Positions 35,231 to 45,720 of a stretch of DNA of 64,000 nucleotides are shown one piece after another. Numbering within the stretch: position 1 is the first letter of the stretch; the number at the start of each line of letters is the position of its first letter. The DNA comes from Setoptus koraiensis. Lineage: Eukaryota; Arthropoda. Position numbers and translations under genes: made by a program. The stretch spans positions 13,454,001 through 13,518,000 of the forward strand of contig CM106585.1 of NCBI GenBank assembly GCA_048013815.1, written 5' to 3'. The notes under the pieces were generated by a model. The model was not told the DNA's origin. It was given only the letters and a program-made list of their open reading frames with translations, and did not search any database.

Positions 35231-36284
35231 GGTTGTATGTTTCAGTTATAATTTAGCTAGTTGGGTATGTAAGTTGTGACGAGGGCACTTGTGTACTCGT
35301 TCGAACGATGCTCGCGAATAGTTGACGCAACTGCGACAATCTGTTGAAGTGTCTGACGACTGGGGTCAACCTCGTCGGCTACTTGCTGTTTGTTGTTCGG
35401 TATTGGGTATTTGGTGTTTGCTGGCGCCCAGAGCGAAGTGAGAAGTGAATCGTGCGACTGAGATACGCAAGACAACTGCGAATTTCGAAGTGTTCGATTC
35501 GAAGGCCTCGAATCAAAGTCGACGCTGCTCTGAAATTGATACTTGTTGCTGCGCACGCGCACGCGTGCCACCACTGCGCCCATTGATAAATCGGCATCGT
35601 TGTGAATGGGATGAATGCGCGGTGTGACGTGGCACGCTGGCAACTTGCAAGTTGCAAGCAATTTGGACGGGCCGGCCCAACTAGCGACAATCAGACTGTG
35701 ATTTCGGAGGCGCCATGACTCTGGCCGCCAGAGTTGGCGAAGGTTGCGAAATTCACCAGTTGCGGCGGCATTGCCTGCGAGCAAGACAACGGCAAACACG
35801 CGATTAGCAACAAGCTACGCGTAAACAGCGACGGGCGACGCGAGCGCAGCATCAGCCGGGGGCGCCTCTTCACCTCTCGCGAACTTCTTCGCTGCCTCTC
35901 GCTTCTTCGTTCTCAGTTGTTCGCTGCTTCTCGCGAGGCTCGTCCTCGGTTGGTCGGCGGTACGGCGGTGTGTCGCTCTCACTTCATTTGGTTGCGGCTT
36001 CGTGCTTGCGTCGCCAAACTATCTGTTGCGATAACAATGCAACACGTGACAGCGCCGGAGTGTGCCCATTGTGCGCCGACACGAGATGAGATTCGGGGTG
36101 CACAGTGGCCATTGGCAGCCTGCGTGAAGCCCCGGTTGCACAACTGGCAGCACGAGCAATTGTGCCATATGATGGATTGTGCCACAAGCAGCGCACACAT
36201 GTTGCTCGCTCTTTGGGGTTCAGGGGGGGGGGCACCCACTGTGGAATGCGGCCTGTCTGGTGCAGTTGTTGTGCAACTGGCGCT

Positions 36285-36323
36285 GCACCGATGGCATGCG
36301 ACAGCATGCGACGCCATCGGTGC
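36285..36323. repeat. Hairpin, 11-bp arms
   Basis: GCACCGATGGC (36285-36295) pairs with GCCATCGGTGC (36313-36323). The loop itself is a duplicated ATGCGAC. Confidence 0.9.
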
Positions 36324-36416
36324 CAGTCATCAGCGAGGAATTTGCTCAAGGTGCGCATTACTTGTTCGCCCCGCAGCAAAGGTGCAGGTACGGGTGCCGC
36401 GCGGCGCGGCGCGGCC

Positions 36417-36449
36417 CGTCAGGTAATGCGCCGCGTCAGGTAATGGCGC
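36417..36449. repeat. 17-bp direct repeat x2
   Basis: CGTCAGGTAATG recurs at a 17-bp period. Confidence 0.9.
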
Positions 36450-36893
36450 ATTGTTCAACAATGATTGTTGTGTGCGCTATGGCACCATTATGTCACACAA
36501 CGACACAATGCCGGCCAGTTGTCAACTGCAGAATGCGCGACATGTGTCGCTTGTGCGCCTGTTATTACACACAGTTTACAAGTTATTAGCTGCAAGTTGC
36601 CGGCAACCAGGTGAACGGCTGCTCCTTTTGTGCAACTTGCTCGCCAATGGAATGCCCGCCGTTGGAATGCTGCCCCGTGGAATGCTCGCCGCCGGCCAGG
36701 AATGCGCCACCGCGCGACAGATGCATCCGGACACGGACGACGCAATCGTCGGTCGTCTGTCCATCGTGCACCGTCTATCGCGGCCGCTGGCTAGAGCACA
36801 CGTAACAATTGTCGGTTGCCAGTGTCGCCGGCCCGCTCGCCGAAGCCCGGCCGCCGCAGTGCACACTGTTGGTGCTCGCGACTCGCCGACTCT

Positions 36894-36927
36894 CTGCAAG
36901 TGACGACTCGCGAGTCGTCACTTGCAG
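36894..36927. repeat. 34-bp perfect palindrome with no spacer
   Basis: The left half CTGCAAGTGACGACTCG (36894-36910) is exactly the reverse complement of the right half (36911-36927). The centre is CGCG. The flanking bases do not extend it. Confidence 0.97.
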
Positions 36928-37060
36928 CTAGCGCGCGGGTAGGTGCGCGACTGGCCGTTGCACTTCCCGTCTCACCGACCGCGCTGGATCCGGTGAGCAC
37001 GAGACGAGTTTATGCAAGAGGCTCGCAAATGCGTCTCGTCGTCGACTCGCCGTCGAGTTG

Positions 37061-37117
37061 CTCGAAATAGCGACGGTCACTCGAACTAGCGACGGTTGCT
37101 CGAAACGGCGACGGTTG
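37061..37117. repeat. 19-bp tandem repeat x3
   Basis: Three diverged copies starting CTCGAAATAGCGACGG, CTCGAACTAGCGACGG and CTCGAAACGGCGACGG. Confidence 0.93.
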
Positions 37118-38027
37118 CCAATTGACGCTGGTCATTAGCATCTGCAACGGCCACAACAACAATGGCCCATGTGGTGCTCTCGTGGGCTCGACTCAAGTCG
37201 GGCAACTGCCGGCAAGAAAGGAAACCGTTCAATCTAGCCGTTATAATCAACTCGGCCAGTGGCTGCACACGCAGGCCCACGGTCGGGCGGAAACGGGAGC
37301 CGCTCAACGTCGGCAACGACTGGGCCACTGGGCACCATTACAGTTCGCAGCACAGCTTGTGCCTGGTTGTGCCACCGGCCACTAGCGAGCGTGCGCCGAC
37401 AAACACGAAGAAAACACATGCTCTCGCTGGCCAATGATATAGCGGACTCGGCCGGGCAAAGTGGCGGTTGGTGCACACGACGACGCACCACTGTATAATG
37501 CACTTTATATTATGAAGTTTATAATGCAGATGCTAATCAACGCCAACGGCCAGCAAGAAAAAATCCTAAATCTGCCCTTACAAGATGCTGCCGGCCGATG
37601 ATGCTCACTGACAACCGTTGCCGCTTGCTGTTGTGCAAATCAGCGAAACGCGTGCAATCGGCCCGACTTTGGCCAAACAACTGGTTAACAGGCGCCCGAC
37701 ACACAACAACTGCCAGCAACTGACCACTGCCAACAGCAACACCAATGCACGAGCAACGACACAAGAAACAATCCGATCGTCCGATTGTTGTCTACGGTTG
37801 TGCGCGCGATCAGATTGTGCGCGTCATCTGCGTGCCCAATCGTGCCCCAATTCGGGCCAGCCGACCAGCCAGCGCACAGTACGCTGTCAGCCACGCTGCT
37901 AACTGATGAGGGACCAACGGCCAACTGGCCGGCCGGTGCCTCGTCGGGGCCTCAAGTTGCGCTGCCATCAGCTGGACTGCCCTCGCTAATTGCCAACAAT
38001 TGGCGAGCATTTGACGATGAGGAGTTA

Positions 38028-38085
38028 GTTGGTGCCCGCTCAGGTTGGTGCCCGCTCAGGTTGGTGCCCACTCGGGTTGGTGACC
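38028..38085. repeat. 16-bp tandem repeat x3.6
   Basis: GTTGGTGCCCGCTCAG twice perfectly, then one copy with two changes and a partial copy. Confidence 0.95.
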
Positions 38086-38824
38086 AGTCGCATGGGCAAC
38101 ACGCGCCAGCCAGCACCATTGTTCGCCAGTTTGCCGGTTCACCGTGTGAATATCCGCCCCAGTCGTCGCATGCTCACAAGTTAGTTGTCAGTTGCATTGA
38201 GGAGGCGACTCTTGAACTGTTTGTTTGGGCACGGTGCACGTAACCAGTTCATTCATACCACCGGCACACACCGGAATGGTGCAACCGGAACAGAAGCAAC
38301 ACAAGTCGCCACCAGTTGCTGCATCGCGCACCTGACGTGCTCCTTCGGTTGGCGCTTCTGGTTTGTGCACGGCGACAAAAAACAAAAACGAGCACTGGTG
38401 TGGCCACAATAATTCACTGGCTCGACCGCTGTCCACTTTTGCAATCATGCAACCAGCGTGTGGACGGCTCGTGATGCAAATTGCATCATGCAAGTGATAA
38501 ATAATCTCGTCCAGTTTGTTACAGCGTTTCAGATGGTCGCAATTCAGCTCTTTCCAGTGGGAAGTTTCCACAGTGGCATTCAAAATGCATGTATATATGT
38601 GGCCATATTGGGCAGCAACAAGGCGACAATGTCGCGTCAAGCGCTGGCGCCATATGGTATGAACACGGTGCACTTTTGGTTGTTCACAGACTGTGAATCA
38701 CAGTCGACGATGCCAGTGGCATGTGAATATCTCGACTCAATGTTCAAATAGTCGCATGTTGCAACTTGTTGACAACAAGTTTTTGCTCACTGGTGGAAAT
38801 CAACGAGATTGAATGCGCATGTGT

Positions 38825-38853
38825 TTCACATCGTGAGTCCCACACGATGTGAA
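38825..38853. repeat. Perfect hairpin, 11-bp arms
   Basis: TTCACATCGTG (38825-38835) pairs with CACGATGTGAA (38843-38853). Confidence 0.95.
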
Positions 38854-39694
38854 TCCATTTATTCGTATCCGAATAAAACGCGAATCCAACGCTCCGGCCA
38901 ATGCGCTCTTCATTGAAGTCTTCATTGGCACTATCCAATGAATACAGTGTAGTGTTCATATTCATCATGATTCATGAAGCCTCCTGGTGATTCACCAGTG
39001 ATGAATATACCACCATGCGTGAATAACAAAGTTGGCCCTATCTCACAACGGGGTTCGACCTAGGCCGCACTGTCTTGTTGGGCGAGCGCATGTGCGGCCT
39101 AACAGGGCGCCTAACATGCAAGCGCTGGCCTTTTCGAGCATGTGGCGGTTGCACCATTGTTTCATAATCGCGAATACCCTTTTCTACTCTGCACCCGGTG
39201 CATCGCACCAGACACCAGCATCATCAGTAACTGTTCAGTTGGACAAGTGCGTGGAATATTGGCCGTTGCACAGCAACTTGTTTGGTGCACAGTCAATCAG
39301 GAATTATGTGGTGCACAGCCAGTGACGAATTATTCGGTGACGAGATGCAATAGTTATGTCGCGTGCTGCAAGTTGCAACCGAATTGCTTACGCACCGAGC
39401 GCGCTCGTAACAAGTGATGCAGGCGTAACCAGTGATATCGGCTGCCGCCCTGCTAACAAGTCAGAGTCACAAACATTCGATATCGATTACGCATAGATAA
39501 TAAGTCAATAAAAATTCGCTTATCAACCAAAATTCGATGCTCAAAATAAATTCGATACCAAAAATTAATTTTCGTTGATCAACGAGATTCGATGACCAAA
39601 ATAAATATCCAAAATAAATATCATTATTATTAATATATCGCCACTGTGGTCCGCTCTTATGTGAAAACCTCAAGAGCAACAACAGAGTTCAACA

Positions 39695-42421
39695 ATGGAG
39701 AGCCCCGTGTGGGATCTAGACGACGACGAACTGGTAGCGACCGACACCAGGCGAGATGGCAACAACAATGTCAATGTACAAGGCGATAAACCGATCACGC
39801 TGAGGGCCGTTAGCGAATTGGAACCGAAATATCGTCAAGTGTTTCCTTATGTACACTTTAATCATGTTCAGTCGTTATGCTTTGAAACCATTATGAAAAC
39901 CAATGAGCCGCTGCTTGTTTGCGCGCCAACGGGATCCGGCAAGACTGGCGTCATGGAGCTGGCCATTGTGAGAGTTCTTATGGATTGTTATGAGAGAAGC
40001 CTCGATAACATTGAGAGGGTCAAAATGATTTACTTGGCCCCAACCAGGGCACTTTGTGCTGAACGAAAACAAGATTGGGCCAACAAATTCCAATCATTTA
40101 ATTTGCAATGTGTAGAACTAACCGGCGATTACAATATTAACGCGGAGAAATTTTTCTCTTTGCAAAAGTCCAGCCTGTTGCTTGCAACGCCAGAAAAATG
40201 GGACAGTATTACGAGAGCTTGGCACGATCATGGCCAATTTGCGGCAGCCATACGACTAGTAATGATTGACGAAATTCATATGGTCAACGACGACCCTAGA
40301 GGGGCCACTCTCGAGGCTGTCATTAGTCGCATGAAGACAATGCGCTCTATTATTTGGCCCAGTAATCAGGAAAAAATGCGCTTCGTTGGAGTATCGGCCA
40401 CCATCTCAAACACAGACGACATGGCACAATGGTTGTCCACACCTACCACTGACTGCACCATATACCAAGTGGACCCGAAAGAGCGACCAGTCAAGCTAAA
40501 GACCCTTGTTCTGGGGTTCAGTTATCCAAAAGGCAATGATTTTGGATTTGATAGTTTGATGAACACTAAACTCAACGATATTATTAATGAACATTCAGAA
40601 TGTAAACCTACTCTTATATTTTGTCCAACTAGAAAGTCTGCGCTGAGCTCAGCCGTGCATCTCGCAAAACGAGGTAGACTTGACGTGAGCTTCAATGTTG
40701 CAAAGAGGCGCCAATATCTTGAAATATCTCACAGATTCAGAGATGTGAAACTACAGGAAACAACAAGGTTTGGGATAGCCTACCATCATGCTGGCCTTGA
40801 CCTCGATGATAGAAAACTAGTTGAGCGGGGATTCTTAGAGGGAAAAATCATGGTACTAGCATCCACTAGCACTCTAGCGGTAGGTGTCAACTTGCCAGCT
40901 CACCTTGTTATAATCAAAACAACCACTTTCTATCAGGAGGGTCGCTTCGTACAATACGGTGATTCGTCTCTTGTGCAGATGATAGGACGTGCCGGACGGC
41001 CGCAATTCGATACTCATGCAACGGCAGTTATATTGACTAGAACAGAGACACGCTCTCGTATAGAGGAACTCCTCAGGGGTAGTCTCACTGTTGATAGTCA
41101 TCTTCATTCTAACATGGTGGAACATCTCAACTCCGAGATTGTTCTCCAAACAGTCACAAACGAAAATGTCGCCATGCAATGGATAAAATCAACTTACTTA
41201 TACGTTAGAATGTGTAAGAACCCAGAAAAATACGGTTTGCAACCCGGGTGCTCTAGATTTGAAATAGATTCAAACTTGGACAAAAAATGCAAATCTGAGA
41301 TTGAAAATTTGCTCAACGCAAAACTGATTGAACGTGACAGAAATTTCCGACTTCTTGCCACCGAAAATGGCAAAGCGATGGCCAGATACTACATACGTTT
41401 CGAAACAATTTGCAAGTTTAACAATCTGTCGCGTAATGAGACCCTAGAGTCATTATTGATTATGATTTGCTCCACAAAAGAGGTAATCACAGATATTCTC
41501 ATAAGGAATGAAGAAAAGGGTCCACTCGAAAAATTGAAAAAGAATGCAGGGAGTGATCATCTCAGATTCCCGATCCAGCACAGTGGATGTTCTTGTGAAC
41601 TTACTAACATTATGACAACAATGTTTCCTGAAGTTAAGATTCTGTGCAGATGCAGCGAATACTATGACAGGGAAGAGAAAGCCAGCATCTTGATACAAGC
41701 TGTATTTGGGTGTCTCGAAATCAGAGATCATGCTGTTAATCAAGAATCACAGAGAATAATCAAGAACGCCCAAAGGGTTGTTGGTTGTTTGAGACAAGTA
41801 ACTCTGATGGCAGACGATATGGGTTTCAAAACAACGTTGAATGTTTTCATTTTGACCAAGTGCTTTGCAGCTAAGCTATGGGAAAACTCCATCTTCGTCG
41901 CTAGGCAACTGGATAAAATCGGAATTGTCTATAGCAAAATACTCGCCCTAAATGGACTTACTACGTTCGAATCACTTCGAAATTCGGACCCTAGAAATAT
42001 AGAGACACTTTTGTCCAGACAACCACCTATTGGATCTGTGATACAGCAAACTTGCTCTGGACTACCGAGATACAAACTATCGGTACTATCCTCCGAGATT
42101 CCGAACTCTGATGATATTTGTGAGTTGATGATCAACGTGACATTAGAGAATGGTGACGATCTGAGGGTGGTGAGAACTGTTCCTGTCAATCACACTTTGA
42201 CACTTTTAGTTGGCAACTCCGCAGACAATAGAACCATAATAAAACAAAAAATTAGTGATACTCGTCTTCTTTCAAGACCAGACTTCACTGTCACAGTGGG
42301 CAGAACCGTTAAAAAGATATGGTTGCCTTATTATACAGAGGATCTCGAGGTACACCTGATAAGCGACCTCTTTGTAGGACTGGATGTTTCAATCAAACAA
42401 AGATTCAGCGAAAACTATTAA
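39695..42421 (+). CDS. HFM1: HFM1/MER3 meiotic DNA helicase
   Basis: Single frame of 908 aa. Superfamily 2 Ski2-like helicase motifs are intact: FNHVQSLCFETIM before motif I, Walker A APTGSGKT (77-84), TPEKWDS, Walker B DEIH (192-195), SAT (234-236), LAVGVNLPAH and motif VI GRAGRPQFD (431-439). The winged-helix and Sec63-type regions follow (AYHHAGLDLDDRKLVE, then EHLNSEIVLQTVT and TYLYVRMCKNPEKYG). These are HFM1-specific rather than Brr2 or ASCC3: there is one helicase cassette and the DEIH form. HFM1/MER3 unwinds recombination intermediates and promotes ZMM crossovers in meiosis. Human HFM1 is about 1435 aa, so the long C-terminal tail is missing here; the core is complete. To my knowledge Drosophila lacks this gene, so it is informative about lineage. 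Confidence 0.93.
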   Translation: MESPVWDLDDDELVATDTRRDGNNNVNVQGDKPITLRAVSELEPKYRQVFPYVHFNHVQSLCFETIMKTNEPLLVCAPTGSGKTGVMELAIVRVLMDCYERSLDNIERVKMIYLAPTRALCAERKQDWANKFQSFNLQCVELTGDYNINAEKFFSLQKSSLLLATPEKWDSITRAWHDHGQFAAAIRLVMIDEIHMVNDDPRGATLEAVISRMKTMRSIIWPSNQEKMRFVGVSATISNTDDMAQWLSTPTTDCTIYQVDPKERPVKLKTLVLGFSYPKGNDFGFDSLMNTKLNDIINEHSECKPTLIFCPTRKSALSSAVHLAKRGRLDVSFNVAKRRQYLEISHRFRDVKLQETTRFGIAYHHAGLDLDDRKLVERGFLEGKIMVLASTSTLAVGVNLPAHLVIIKTTTFYQEGRFVQYGDSSLVQMIGRAGRPQFDTHATAVILTRTETRSRIEELLRGSLTVDSHLHSNMVEHLNSEIVLQTVTNENVAMQWIKSTYLYVRMCKNPEKYGLQPGCSRFEIDSNLDKKCKSEIENLLNAKLIERDRNFRLLATENGKAMARYYIRFETICKFNNLSRNETLESLLIMICSTKEVITDILIRNEEKGPLEKLKKNAGSDHLRFPIQHSGCSCELTNIMTTMFPEVKILCRCSEYYDREEKASILIQAVFGCLEIRDHAVNQESQRIIKNAQRVVGCLRQVTLMADDMGFKTTLNVFILTKCFAAKLWENSIFVARQLDKIGIVYSKILALNGLTTFESLRNSDPRNIETLLSRQPPIGSVIQQTCSGLPRYKLSVLSSEIPNSDDICELMINVTLENGDDLRVVRTVPVNHTLTLLVGNSADNRTIIKQKISDTRLLSRPDFTVTVGRTVKKIWLPYYTEDLEVHLISDLFVGLDVSIKQRFSENY

Positions 42422-42551
42422 AACTAAATATTAATGTCTTCTTGAACTCTCATTGCATTTAGTGTTTCTATTCTATTTGGTCCTCCCCAAAAATTTCCAA
42501 ATAACGTTGATCGAACCTGTAGAAGAAATTGATTTGGCTGCTTTAGTTGTT

Positions 42552-42875
42552 CTATATCCATGGATATTTCTTTGATATTCGAGGATCATCTGAAATACTT
42601 TGACAATCCCCTGCCCTTCCGTATTCATTCATGAAAATGCTGTCTACAAGACACTGGACGATAGAAGCAGAGACATGTTCTTCCATGTTCGAGCGCTCAC
42701 TGTACACGCATGACATATGTTTTTCAAGCAAATCGTTGTCAGTAATGGCAGTTGAGTTAACCACGTTTTTTCGTAAACATGTGACTACTCTGTTGAACTC
42801 TACTGGTGTAAAAAGAAACATTCCATCGTTCTTCTGATGATTCTCAAATTTGAAGGACTCATCATGGGTTTTCAA
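42552..42875 (-). CDS. Hypothetical small protein or exon, uncertain
   Basis: Open minus-strand frame of about 107 codons between two firm plus-strand genes. It begins at a TTG; the first ATG lies 19 codons in (MFLFTPVEFNRVV). The composition looks protein-like (LRKNVVNSTAITDNDLLEKH, then SASIVQCLVDSIF), but I recognise no family. An acceptor-like TTCTTCTACAG near 42520 could add a short last exon reading FDQRYLEIFGEDQIE, and TACTATCCAG near 42877 could be an upstream acceptor. If real, it would overlap the HFM1 3' flank and lie head-to-head with RPA43. It could equally be chance. Confidence 0.3.
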   Translation of the reverse strand: MKTHDESFKFENHQKNDGMFLFTPVEFNRVVTCLRKNVVNSTAITDNDLLEKHMSCVYSERSNMEEHVSASIVQCLVDSIFMNEYGRAGDCQSISDDPRISKKYPWI

Positions 42876-42940
42876 TCTGGATAGTAAAGTTCACCTAATT
42901 TACCATCTAAGTTAATGTCGGAGGATCTGTAATCAAGACA

Positions 42941-43480
42941 ATGTCAACAGAAACAAAGACAATAATAATGACTCTAGCATTGGCGCTTCGTCATGTCGGC
43001 GACGAAGAAAAGGCAATAAAAGACAAACTCAAACGAATGAGACTCAAGTCTCTACCTGGCCATGAAGGATTCATGGTTAAATCAAGTAACGTACAATTAT
43101 TGGAGGACTCAGGGACGATTTTGGACGAGCAACCTTATGTATTTTGGAAGGTCAAGTTCGATTGCGAGCTATTCTGCCCACAAATTGGAAACGTTACCAA
43201 GGGTGTCGTTCAAGGTATATCGTCAGAAAATTTTTTGGCTAGTGTTTATGAAATTGTTAATATTCGCGTAACGATACCTAACCATCTCAAAGATAATGAT
43301 ATAAGTAAGAGTTTAGCTCTTGGCCAAGAAGTATATTTCAAAATAACAGATGCAAAAGATGGTAGAGGTTTCACTGGCGTGTTCGACGAGGAATGCATAG
43401 ATCTGGTGAAGAACGACCAGCAAAATGCTAGTAACTATACAGACGTCTATGAATCATTCAGTAAGGATTTCCAATATTAG
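42941..43480 (+). CDS. POLR1F: RNA polymerase I subunit RPA43-like
   Basis: Single frame of 179 aa. The N-terminal part (LALALRHVGDEEKAIKDKL) aligns with the RPA43/RPB7-type tip domain. The C-terminal part reads WKVKFDCELFCPQIGNVTKG, then VQGISSENFLASVYEIVNIR and VTIPNHL, matching the OB/S1-like part of RPA43, whose human form has ADFVIFCPEPGQ and CFNASIP. RPA43 pairs with RPA14 or its equivalent in the Pol I stalk and contacts RRN3/TIF-IA to start rRNA transcription in the nucleolus. The frame is shorter than human POLR1F (338 aa) because it lacks the Lys-rich C-terminal tail. RPB7 and RPC8 are less good matches by eye. A polyadenylation-type AATAAA lies at 43674. Confidence 0.72.
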   Translation: MSTETKTIIMTLALALRHVGDEEKAIKDKLKRMRLKSLPGHEGFMVKSSNVQLLEDSGTILDEQPYVFWKVKFDCELFCPQIGNVTKGVVQGISSENFLASVYEIVNIRVTIPNHLKDNDISKSLALGQEVYFKITDAKDGRGFTGVFDEECIDLVKNDQQNASNYTDVYESFSKDFQY

Positions 43481-43739
43481 TTATATACACTTGTTATTAT
43501 TATTAACAAATAGTTACCATGAGAACGTCAACCAAAATTCACAATAGAATTTATAAATATTAAAACTTGTATAAATATATATGTCTGGTTGAAAGCAATG
43601 CACTCTGCATAAAACTGTTGCACTTGAAAAATAGTCACTTTACAAATGAGACGATGAACAATTTTAGACCAAGAATAAATTATTGATATATTTTGATATT
43701 ACATTATGAGCAATTTATAAATATAGAATCATAATCAAT

Positions 43740-45572
43740 CTAGGCCTCTTCCAGGAAAAAGAAATTTCCGGATCTTTTTTGTTCAACATCTTTCAACGAG
43801 TTCAGTTTGTTGATTCTTGGCCTAAAGTTGTTAGGATCTCTCCTGAAGGTAATATTCAACATTTTCAAAAATTTGTTCATACCTGTCAGCAACGATTGGG
43901 GCTTGTTTGCTTTTGCTTCAACTCCGGACTCACCTTCAAATACTATTACTCTATCAGCCAAGTAAGTTGCCATTATAAAGTCATGCTCTACTATAAAACC
44001 TGTCTTTTTTTCGTTAAGTAACCAACGTTTTATTACTTTCGCGGCTACCAGACGTTGTTCTGAGTCCAGGTATGCGGAGGGCTCATCAATAAGATATACA
44101 TCAGCTGTTTGCCCTAGACAGAGCACCAATGCAACTCTTTGTAGCTCTCCTCCAGACAGATCAGTTACGTTTTGGTCCATGATTTGGTCAAGCTGTAGAG
44201 GCTTGAAAACTTCCGTTCTGAAGTTAGACTCTCTCATTTTAGCGGAAATTTTTTCTTCCAATAATTCCTTTACTGTTCTTTTAAACTTCGGGCTAATTTT
44301 TTGAGGTTTATAACTTATATTTAGTGTAGGTAAATCACTGTCACCACCATCTGGTTTTAATCCTCCAGCCAAAATCTTGATGAAAGTAGTTTTACCGGTA
44401 CCATTCTCACCAAGCATAACTATAATCTCGGAATCAGTAAAAGTTCCTGGTTCAATATCCAACTTAAACTGACCTCCCAACTCTTTAAACATTCTAGGAT
44501 ATTCATAATGGCACACTCTTCTTGGCGTAGCTTCTTGAGCTGATTCAGCCACTTTGAATACCAAACCTGTATCTCTAAATCTAAGATTTTCTGTGGGCAC
44601 GAAACCATCCAGAAAAATGTTAATACCCTCACGAACTGAGAAAGGCATAGTCACAACACCATAAGCTGAAGGTACTCCGTATAGACAACAGGTGAAATCG
44701 GACAGGTAGTCTAAAACTGCCAAATCGTGCTCCACAACTATAACATACTTGTCAGGTCCAACTAGAGATCTTATAGCTCGGGCAGCTTTTAGACGTTGCT
44801 TGACATCAAGATAAGAGGAAGGCTCATCGAACATATAAACATCGGCTTGTTGAATGCAAACTAATGCTATTGCAAAACGTTGTAACTCTCCTCCAGATAA
44901 GGAGTCGACAGTACGCTGACGTAATGAAGGGTTCAAGTCAAGAATGTCACAGATTTCTTCTAACCTTCCTGTTTCGTCTCTTTTATCCAAAGCTACTTGG
45001 ACGGTACCTTGGAGTTCTTTCACTTTAGGAAGTACATCGACATATTGAGGTTTGATAATAGCCTTGAGTTGATTCTCCAAAATTTTGGTAAAATAGTTTT
45101 GCAGTTCCGAACCGCGAAAGTAATTCAATATGTCAGTCCAATCTGGCTCAGGCCCAGTGAAACGGCCAAGATTGGGTTTTAATTTACCTGCAAGTATCTT
45201 CAATGCAGTTGACTTTCCAATACCGTTGGTCCCAACAAGTCCTAATACTTGACCTGGTCTCGGTGTCGGCAGACGATGAAGTTTGAATGAATTCGGTCCG
45301 TAACGATGAGTGGTATCCTTGTCCAGATTACTAGGTAAGTTTATAATTGTAATAGCATCAAAGGGGCATTTTTTTATACATATACCACAACCTATACATA
45401 ATTGTTCACTAATTAGTGCACTCTTATCGTTTGTTGTCACTTCAACACATAGTTTTCCTGTTTTTACTATGGGACAATACCGCTTACATTCCTGATTGCA
45501 GCGCTTGGGTTTGCATCTATCCAAGCTAACAATTGCGATACGATCTAGTTTGGCTTTACCGGAAGTCGACAT
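43740..45572 (-). CDS. ABCE1: ABCE1 / RLI1 ribosome-recycling ATPase
   Basis: Single frame of 610 aa, about the family's usual length. Two [4Fe-4S] clusters are bound by Cys20, Cys25, Cys29 and Cys33 and by Cys59, Cys62, Cys65 and Cys69 ([16 protein letters not shown]). Nucleotide-binding domain 1 has Walker [10 protein letters not shown] (from 114), signature [10 protein letters not shown] (from 225) and [10 protein letters not shown]. Domain 2 has Walker [10 protein letters not shown] (from 388), signature [10 protein letters not shown] and [14 protein letters not shown]. All catalytic motifs are intact. ABCE1 splits 80S ribosomes after termination or rescue together with eRF1 or Pelota, and is essential. 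It depends on cytosolic Fe-S assembly. The gene is convergent with RPA43, with 259 bp between coding ends. Confidence 0.98.
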   Translation of the reverse strand: MSTSGKAKLDRIAIVSLDRCKPKRCNQECKRYCPIVKTGKLCVEVTTNDKSALISEQLCIGCGICIKKCPFDAITIINLPSNLDKDTTHRYGPNSFKLHRLPTPRPGQVLGLVGTNGIGKSTALKILAGKLKPNLGRFTGPEPDWTDILNYFRGSELQNYFTKILENQLKAIIKPQYVDVLPKVKELQGTVQVALDKRDETGRLEEICDILDLNPSLRQRTVDSLSGGELQRFAIALVCIQQADVYMFDEPSSYLDVKQRLKAARAIRSLVGPDKYVIVVEHDLAVLDYLSDFTCCLYGVPSAYGVVTMPFSVREGINIFLDGFVPTENLRFRDTGLVFKVAESAQEATPRRVCHYEYPRMFKELGGQFKLDIEPGTFTDSEIIVMLGENGTGKTTFIKILAGGLKPDGGDSDLPTLNISYKPQKISPKFKRTVKELLEEKISAKMRESNFRTEVFKPLQLDQIMDQNVTDLSGGELQRVALVLCLGQTADVYLIDEPSAYLDSEQRLVAAKVIKRWLLNEKKTGFIVEHDFIMATYLADRVIVFEGESGVEAKANKPQSLLTGMNKFLKMLNITFRRDPNNFRPRINKLNSLKDVEQKRSGNFFFLEEA

Positions 45573-45720
45573 GATGTCCTAGGCTATAGTCAGAATAGTT
45601 TGGCCGAATTAATTATGATAATCAATAACAACGATCGATAATAATAAAATAATTGTAATAATATATGTTCTATATTTATGTCTGAATTTATAGAGATAAT
45701 GTAGATATTAAAGGCATAAT

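Larger units (their letters stand above)
35231..39694. other. GC-rich, repeat-laden intergenic region between the Hes and HFM1 genes
   Basis: 4.5 kb with no recognisable gene. From about 35.5 to 38.5 kb it is GC-rich, so long open frames arise on both strands without protein-like content. It contains a 34-bp perfect palindrome, tandem repeats of 16, 17 and 19 bp, several hairpins and recurring TGCAAGTT words. The last 250 bp before HFM1 are AT-rich and probably its promoter. Most of the region probably serves hes regulation, which is inference. Confidence 0.6.

Noticed and set aside
35734-36903. Long open frames on both strands in the GC-rich hes-HFM1 gap
   Set aside because: High GC lowers stop-codon frequency. 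Several frames overlap on both strands, with Cys/Arg/Trp-rich, non-domain-like content and repeat-derived segments.
38555-38566. Su(H)-like GTGGGAA near the Hes gene
   Set aside because: It lacks the preceding pyrimidine of the consensus, is single, and lies over 3 kb from the start codon.
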